Assembly: GCF_014633365.1 (NCBI RefSeq) | Contig: NC_068347.1 | Span: 28,002,493 to 28,066,492 of the forward strand | Direction: 5' to 3' | Source of the DNA: Diospyros lotus | Taxonomy: Eukaryota > Streptophyta > Magnoliopsida > Ericales > Ebenaceae | DNA length: 64,000 bases | Shown: positions 61,001 through 64,000 of the stretch, one piece after another | Layout: each line of letters opens with the position of its first letter | Position numbering within the stretch: the stretch's first letter is position 1 | The notes under the pieces: generated by a model | Databases searched by the model: none | What the model was told of the DNA's origin: nothing | What the model saw: the letters and a program-made list of their open reading frames with translations, nothing else | Program-made: the position numbers and the translations under genes

Positions 61001-64000
61001 ATAAGAGGTAAAAGAGATAAAGTAGTGCAGATAATAGATAAGAGATGAAGCAGTTCCAGAAGAATAGGAAAAGATCAGTCCAGCAAGTTAAAAAATTTCT
61101 CTGTTTATCTGTATCATTCAAGTCTAGTTTGAATTTGTTTTTCCTGTATTTATCCCTGTATTCTAGGAGATATTTTTTAGGAGATCTTGTGTATATATAC
61201 CCATCTTGAGTCCAATGCAAGATAAGAAAAAACATTTTACAATTAATTGAGTAAGTTTTTCTTCTACTCGATTACACTCTCCAAGTACTTCAGATAATCC
61301 TCCTATTTACTCGAGTAAATCTTCTATCCCTTAGTTTGTTCACCTTATATTCTTAAACTCCATCTATTGAATCACAAAACTGAGAGCAGCATAATTGGTT
61401 CAACCTGATGAACTGTAACTGGTACACCAAGCTCTTCACTAGAGCCAATCAGCAGAACAGCAGCAGCAGCAGCAGAACTCTTCTGAGGAGCAACAAATAA
61501 GTTTAGAATAACCAGAGGATGCATTGTCTCCAGATATGCTTGTTTACCGATCTGTTTCCATATTTCACGCACAAATGAATCTTGAAGAAGAGAAACCTTC
61601 AAATGTGAATAACCTGTAGCCTGAAAGGAACAACTAGCCTGGTAAGAAAACAAAACAGAGGCCCAAGCATAAAGCAACAGTTAAGAATATGTTCATAACT
61701 AGCCTGTAGAATCTTCTGGATTGCAGGCAAGATGAGAGCCTTTACTGCTTTAGGCTTCAGACATTTTAAGAATTCTTTCAGTAGTATATACGCCCACTCA
61801 GCTTCAGTATCTGATAGAGGGTTTACTACGAGCAGTAAGCAATATGGCGCACACATTTCAGCTGCAAATGGTCCCATTGCTTTGAAAGCTCCCTGCTTTG
61901 CAAAATTTGCAGCGTAGCAGAGACATAATTCACTTTTTACTAAAAGTTGAAGGGGGGCAAGAAACAAGTAGGATGACCTGATTGTTGCTGAAAAGTATGG
62001 AGATTCCAAAAGACACTTGGCAGAAGGCCTCCTAATTAGTTGAGAAGAAAGAACAATTAGTTTTGAGAAATGGGGAAGAGCACTAAGCCCTCTGGATTTT
62101 CCAGTCAGAAAAGTTAGGAAGGACTCAAGATCAATTGCCCATGTTTAACAAAAAGCTTCAACCACTTCTAGCAGGGAAAAGAGTATTTAGAGACAGTACC
62201 TACTTGAGTCCTTCTCGATGCATGCTCCAACAAGAACTTTGGTGTGAGGAGGAAGTTCTTGCAACACACTAGGTAAGACACCGCCTTTCAAGTATGTTGC
62301 TAATGAGGTTGGATCAAAAAGTGGTCTTCCCAAATAGAGTTCTGCTAAAATGCACCCAACAGAAAATATGTCCCTCCCAATGTTTCCAGAAAGAACCTTA
62401 GAGCAAGATGATCTCTGCCTCCAGAGCAGTAACTCTTGATATCCCAAGTAACTGCCATCATCTACCTCAATATTATCAAGAAGATAATGTAAGTCAATAA
62501 TTGATTGCACTTCATGGTTGCTGATGTGATTAGGAGTTCCAGATGTTTTTTTCTCCAGGTTCTCACAAAGAGGCTGTTTGGTGGAAAAGTCATTTTCCAG
62601 AAGATCACTTGGATGGTAGCAGTAGATCGGACTCAAATGCCGAGCATGTTCACAAAATTTGGCTGATTCTTCCAGTTCTTGTAAGTGAGCAGTTCCCAGA
62701 AGGAGAGATTTGATCCCCTCATATTGGTTTGCTTGGTTTTGCTGCCTACTTAATTCAGCTGCCCTATTATGAACTTTCCTGGCAACAAGGCGAGCAGGAT
62801 GTGGTTGGGTGAAAAGCTGGCGCCGTCCTGCCGACCTGGGCATTGTGGGCTCTGATGCAGGCAGCATAACATTCTTGGCAAGAATAGCTGCCTCACCTGA
62901 CATTTTGTATCCAAAGGTGATGTCAATCCAATGATGAATTTCACGTGAGACCCGATTACTTTCTAAAGCATCTCGATGCAGTTTAATGAACTGCTCCGGC
63001 ATACCCGCCCAAGAAGGAACTGCCAAATCAGACATACCAGAGTGTAAAGAATAAAATATTTGGGGATCAAAATAAAATTCAGGGATGCACTCATCAGGAG
63101 TCCACTGGTAAAGTCTTTGCATACTGGATGGATATTCATTTGGTTCATAAACTGCTCGAACAGCCATTCGCAAGACACTCAAAGGTAACCTCCTTGCTTT
63201 ATAACTACAGACAGCCAGCTCAGAGAGGCATTCATCTGAGACATGATGAGGAACTTCGGATGTTGAATATGTGAAGTCCAACTGTTCATCACCTTTTGCC
63301 AACCGCCATTTGCTCTTGCTCAAATCTCGCCAACCTATGTCCTTAGTCTCATCCGGTTTCACAGTAAAATCTACAACCCATGGCAGCACTGGGTGAAATG
63401 TGTGATCCCCCCACCTCCTCCCTGCTAACCTGTTTAACACAAGCAGATACTCAAAATTACTCAACTCACCCCTCCACCACCAAATAAAGGCTGAATGCCA
63501 ATCTATTGACTGGGAAAGCTTCAAATCAGCATAAACTCCTCTGTAAGGGCAGCCCTCAACACAGCAACCAATACCCCAAGAAGGAGAAAGAGAGCCTTCT
63601 TTATTTTTTGAACTCAAGTAAGGTTTATCATCAATCCGCAACCAAGACCAGCAACAATCAGTCAACATTACATTCGAGGGGCATATATTACCATGTGCAA
63701 CCCCCAGACCATGCATGTGAGCCAAGGCAGAGAGCAACTGGTATACTAAAAATTTTATATGCCATTCAGATTTTAGGGCTCCAGGGCTATAATGTAGAAT
63801 GCTCTCCAAGGTATAAGGAGTCTTTGGAAGGACTAAATTGATGTAATTTGATACTTTCATCATCCCAAGGATAGGAACTATGTTCGGGTGCCTTAAACAA
63901 CCAGGAAGTCTATTATCATCAAACGAAGGTACCCCTATCAAGCTAAGAAAATTTATGGCATCTCGTGTAGTTGATTTCCCTTCAATCAGAAGACTAAGAG
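37037..64000 (-). CDS. GFS12: GFS12-like BEACH/WD40 protein with pseudokinase domain (5' end off window)
   Basis: A cytosolic BEACH protein; Arabidopsis GFS12 acts with other BEACH proteins in endosome-to-vacuole trafficking. Exons, 5' to 3': 64000(open)-62200, 62031-61704, 61620-61405, 57389-57317, 57223-57018, 56919-56857, 55254-55049, 54928-54817, 54697-54176, 42182-41869, 41733-41490, 41420-41347, 39584-39449 and 37186-37037 (stop TAG). Every phase matches, giving 1480 residues; about 160 N-terminal residues are missing compared with the Arabidopsis protein. First comes a kinase-like region with HGN in place of HRD, so probably inactive, as known in this family. Next is the BEACH domain ([17 protein letters not shown] to [14 protein letters not shown]), then a helical repeat region, then WD40 repeats ([37 protein letters not shown]). 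Intron 62032-62199 has donor AG|GTACTG; intron 61621-61703 appears to be GC-AG. Introns carry large insertions, but no exon is damaged. Confidence 0.94.
37945..38378 (-). pseudogene. Plastid DNA insertion: rps14 fragment and trnfM
   Basis: In the 2262-nt last intron of GFS12. The minus strand reads first a broken rps14 (38375-38153): peptide pieces [39 protein letters not shown] and [17 protein letters not shown], stop 38155-38153. After 152 bases comes trnfM (38000-37945) with anticodon CAU at 37966-37964. Gene order, strand and spacing are those of the plastid psaB-rps14-trnfM cluster. rps14 has a premature TGA (38272-38270) and lacks its N-terminus. The tRNA loses similarity in the T arm. 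A plastid segment that first passed through the mitochondrion is possible. It is not functional. Confidence 0.88.
40270..40680 (+). pseudogene. Purple acid phosphatase fragment captured by the TIR element
   Basis: Two exon-like pieces with the original splice sites: about 40270-40382 ([26 protein letters not shown], ends CAG|GTATTT) and 40524-40680 ([40 protein letters not shown], ends AGTA|GTAAGTT). This matches the N-terminal part of small plant purple acid phosphatases (PAP8/PAP17 type). A metal-binding Asp of the GDWG motif is Asn here, GDNFY remains, and stops lie at 40281-40283 and 40596-40598. Because an intron is retained, the capture was from DNA, not cDNA. It is antisense to GFS12. 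Confidence 0.82.
40710..40748. repeat. Perfect 14-bp hairpin
   Basis: GGGGTTCAGCCATC (40710-40723) and GATGGCTGAACCCC (40735-40748) pair perfectly around an 11-base loop. It lies just after the captured phosphatase exon, inside the TIR element, and is followed by (CT)n. Confidence 0.8.
43080..43665 (-). mobile_element. RTE-type LINE remnant (C-terminal end and tail)
   Basis: The minus strand encodes a decayed end of an RTE reverse transcriptase [36 protein letters not shown], then YRRMTID, and a tail resembling the 21430-21700 copy (CCCTGCCTAGTGAGATTAAG). Several stops and frameshifts are present. It abuts the broken end of the Gypsy element at about 43665 in GFS12 intron 42183-54175. Confidence 0.7.
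43660..44692 (-). mobile_element. Truncated Ty3/Gypsy element A, distal part (late gag, protease, RT start)
   Basis: Continues the gag that starts at 53293. It encodes [10 protein letters not shown] (about 44670), a CCHC zinc knuckle C-X2-C-X4-H-X4-C-like [14 protein letters not shown] (about 44380-44420), a pepsin-like protease end ([10 protein letters not shown] near 44090) and the RT entrance ([16 protein letters not shown], about 43690-43740). It stops abruptly near 43665; the rest of pol and the 3' LTR are missing. Element B separates the two halves. Confidence 0.8.
44693..44979 (-). repeat. 3' LTR of element B
   Basis: Left-hand copy of the LTR pair, starting TGTCAGTACC and ending AATGTGACA on the plus strand. 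A GA-rich tract lies at 44759-44790. The polypurine tract abuts it at 44981-44994. Confidence 0.92.
45147..46516 (-). pseudogene. Integrase region of element B
   Basis: Pieces in order: RNase H end ([13 protein letters not shown]), H2C2 zinc-binding region ([10 protein letters not shown] ... [11 protein letters not shown]), integrase core ([16 protein letters not shown], then [17 protein letters not shown]) and a C-terminal chromodomain-like linker ([19 protein letters not shown]). Stops at several points show it is inactive. The integrase inserts element cDNA into the genome. Confidence 0.85.
46886..47915 (+). mobile_element. hAT-type DNA element inserted in element B
   Basis: The 8-bp target duplication GGTAAGGC is at 46878-46885 and 47916-47923. 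Terminal inverted repeats: CATAGTTGTTAAAGG on the left, reverse complement CGTAGTTTTGAAAGG on the right. Both ends are GC-rich (repeated GCGCCTAGGCG and GAGGCG phrases) around an AT-rich core. Near 47509-47565 a short frame encodes an acidic tail ([18 protein letters not shown], stop) like the end of plant hAT transposases, followed by 3'-UTR-like sequence. The transposase body is gone. Confidence 0.8.
47924..49379 (-). pseudogene. Protease and reverse transcriptase region of element B
   Basis: A retropepsin-like segment with [19 protein letters not shown] (about 49190-49240), then the spacer and RT entrance ([40 protein letters not shown]), continuing with degenerate RT sequence to the hAT insertion at 47915. 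The remainder lies beyond it to about 46530. Many stops are present. Confidence 0.75.
49607..51288 (-). pseudogene. gag of element B, split by a hAT-type insertion
   Basis: 51288-50778 encodes a retrotransposon gag domain ([44 protein letters not shown]). After the insertion at 49801-50769, frame 49792-49607 adds a zinc knuckle ([13 protein letters not shown]). gag forms the virus-like particle of the element. Confidence 0.85.
49801..50769. mobile_element. hAT-type non-autonomous element with a gene-like insert
   Basis: Target duplication ATTCTGCT (49793-49800) and ATCCTGCT (50770-50777), 8 bp with one mismatch. Terminal inverted repeats TAAGGGTGTGCAA and TAGGGGTGTGCAA. Subterminal regions are packed with GGTTCGGTT/AACCGAACC repeats. 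The GC-rich middle (about 49920-50372) looks like the start of a gene: a CT-rich leader, an ATG at 50080 and an exon-like end CTTCG|GTAAGTTTT at 50372. The 61-residue Arg-rich frame from 50080 is not recognisable. It may be captured DNA. Confidence 0.75.
51544..52040. mobile_element. Probable solo LTR inside element B
   Basis: 497 bp bounded by TGATGCAAA and TTTGCATCA (perfect 9-bp inverted ends, TG...CA), with flanks TCTTT and TCTTC that could be a slightly mutated 5-bp target duplication. No coding sequence of an element is seen. It lies in the untranslated leader of element B. Confidence 0.5.
52457..52743 (-). repeat. 5' LTR of element B
   Basis: Right-hand LTR copy, 287 bp. The primer-binding site is just inside at 52441-52454, and the GA-rich tract has diverged to long G runs. 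Confidence 0.92.
52749..53293 (-). pseudogene. gag of element A, first part
   Basis: The start ATG at 53293 ([18 protein letters not shown]) is followed by a coiled-coil-like stretch, then [19 protein letters not shown] and degenerate gag ([11 protein letters not shown]) up to the point where element B inserted. It resumes at 44692. Internal stops are present. Confidence 0.8.
53314..53798 (-). repeat. 5' LTR of element A
   Basis: 485 bp bounded by TGTTAAGAG and CTCTAACA (inverted TGTTA/TAACA ends), directly beside a primer-binding-like TGGTATCAAAACC (53298-53310). The partner LTR is absent from the window, so the target duplication cannot be checked. Confidence 0.75.
55430..55720 (+). pseudogene. 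Unrecognised coding-like fragment in GFS12 intron
   Basis: The plus strand has an open frame of about 96 codons ending at a stop at 55715-55717, rich in Lys, Ala and Asn ([42 protein letters not shown]). Its amino-acid balance looks protein-like, and the opposite strand gives an unnaturally Leu/Phe-rich shadow. I do not recognise the family. A short A run lies downstream (55980-55991). It is not a GFS12 exon, because exons 56919-56857 and 55254-55049 join in frame without it. Confidence 0.35.
57482..57926 (+). repeat. 5' LTR of the Copia element
   Basis: 445 bp, starting TGTTGGAGAA and ending TTTGTTCA. It contains a TATA-like GTGTATATATACC near 57769-57781. About 7% diverged from the 3' copy by eye. 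Confidence 0.9.
58300..60893 (+). pseudogene. Degenerate gag-pol of the Copia element
   Basis: gag (58300-58581; [20 protein letters not shown]), zinc knuckle near 58815-58860 ([10 protein letters not shown]...C), protease [12 protein letters not shown] (about 59130), pre-integrase [11 protein letters not shown] and FHCEQC (59530-59640), integrase core ([42 protein letters not shown], 59765-60060), then a jump to the RNase H end (60570-60893; [43 protein letters not shown]). Several stops and frameshifts are present, and the RT catalytic region is absent. Confidence 0.88.
60901..61342 (+). repeat. 3' LTR of the Copia element
   Basis: 442 bp, about 7% different from the 5' LTR by eye. The first base of TG has changed to G. 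It is preceded by the purine-rich GATGGGGAG. Confidence 0.9.

Larger units (their letters stand above)
57482..61342 (+). mobile_element. Ty1/Copia element with internal RT deletion
   Basis: 3861 bp with a 5-bp target duplication CCTTA at 57477-57481 and 61343-61347. LTRs 57482-57926 and 60901-61342; the primer-binding site TGGTATCAGAGCC starts at 57927, and a purine-rich tract precedes the 3' LTR. The order gag, protease, integrase, RNase H is Copia-type, but RT proper is missing between about 60540 and 60570. Stops in gag and integrase make it inactive. It lies opposite to GFS12 in intron 57390-61404; without it the intron would be about 149 nt. Confidence 0.93.

Noticed and set aside
1..64000. 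CRISPR arrays, operons or prokaryotic systems
   Set aside because: Repeats here are microsatellites, LTRs and transposon ends; none has regular repeat-spacer structure, and all genes are intron-bearing plant genes.

Overview
The window is nuclear DNA from a flowering plant, almost certainly a eudicot. It is AT-rich, its genes are split by GT-AG introns, it carries many microsatellites and plant-type retrotransposons, and every host gene belongs to a plant family. I cannot name the species. Long, transposon-filled introns suggest a medium or large genome, perhaps that of a woody plant.

Five host genes are supported. (1) 2274-6158 (+): a single-pass membrane receptor-like kinase of the At5g18500 type, 506 aa over seven coding exons. 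(2) 13358-23418 (+): a large SBP-box transcription factor of the SPL1/SPL12 type, about 1009 aa. (3) 24326-25459 (+): a small secreted X8/CBM43 callose-binding-type protein. (4) 26173-27360 (-): S-adenosylmethionine synthetase, intronless in its coding part but with a 677-nt intron in the 5' leader. (5) 37037 to beyond 64000 (-): a GFS12-like protein (pseudokinase, BEACH, helical region, WD40), of which the last 14 exons (1480 codons) lie here and the 5' end lies off the window. The first and last genes also neighbour each other in Arabidopsis (At5g18500 and At5g18525, from memory), which suggests old microsynteny.

Layout: 1-1400 upstream DNA; 1.4-6.5 kb kinase; 6.5-12.8 kb AT-rich intergenic DNA with microsatellites and an inverted-repeat element; 12.9-23.5 kb SPL, with a SINE and a LINE tail in one intron; 24.3-25.5 kb X8 gene, convergent with SAM synthetase at 25.9-28.1 kb; 28.1-37.0 kb gene-free DNA with degenerate repeats; 37.0-64.0 kb GFS12.

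The most striking part is GFS12. Its introns hold a plastid rps14-trnfM insertion; a terminal-inverted-repeat element that captured part of a purple acid phosphatase gene; a nest in one 12-kb intron (RTE LINE remnant, a truncated Ty3/Gypsy element, a second complete Gypsy inserted into it with matching target duplications, and inside that two hAT-type elements and a probable solo LTR); and an RT-deleted Ty1/Copia element in opposite orientation. All 14 exons nevertheless keep frame across every junction I checked, so the host gene looks intact.

No bacterial-style system, CRISPR array or operon is present. I see no wholly new biological system. The novelty candidates are the gene-capturing elements, the plastid insertion, a GC-AG intron in GFS12 and a very short intron (or frameshift) in SPL. 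The host genes have unrelated roles: cell-surface signalling, transcription, cell wall, methyl-donor supply and endosomal trafficking. Nothing suggests they form one pathway.
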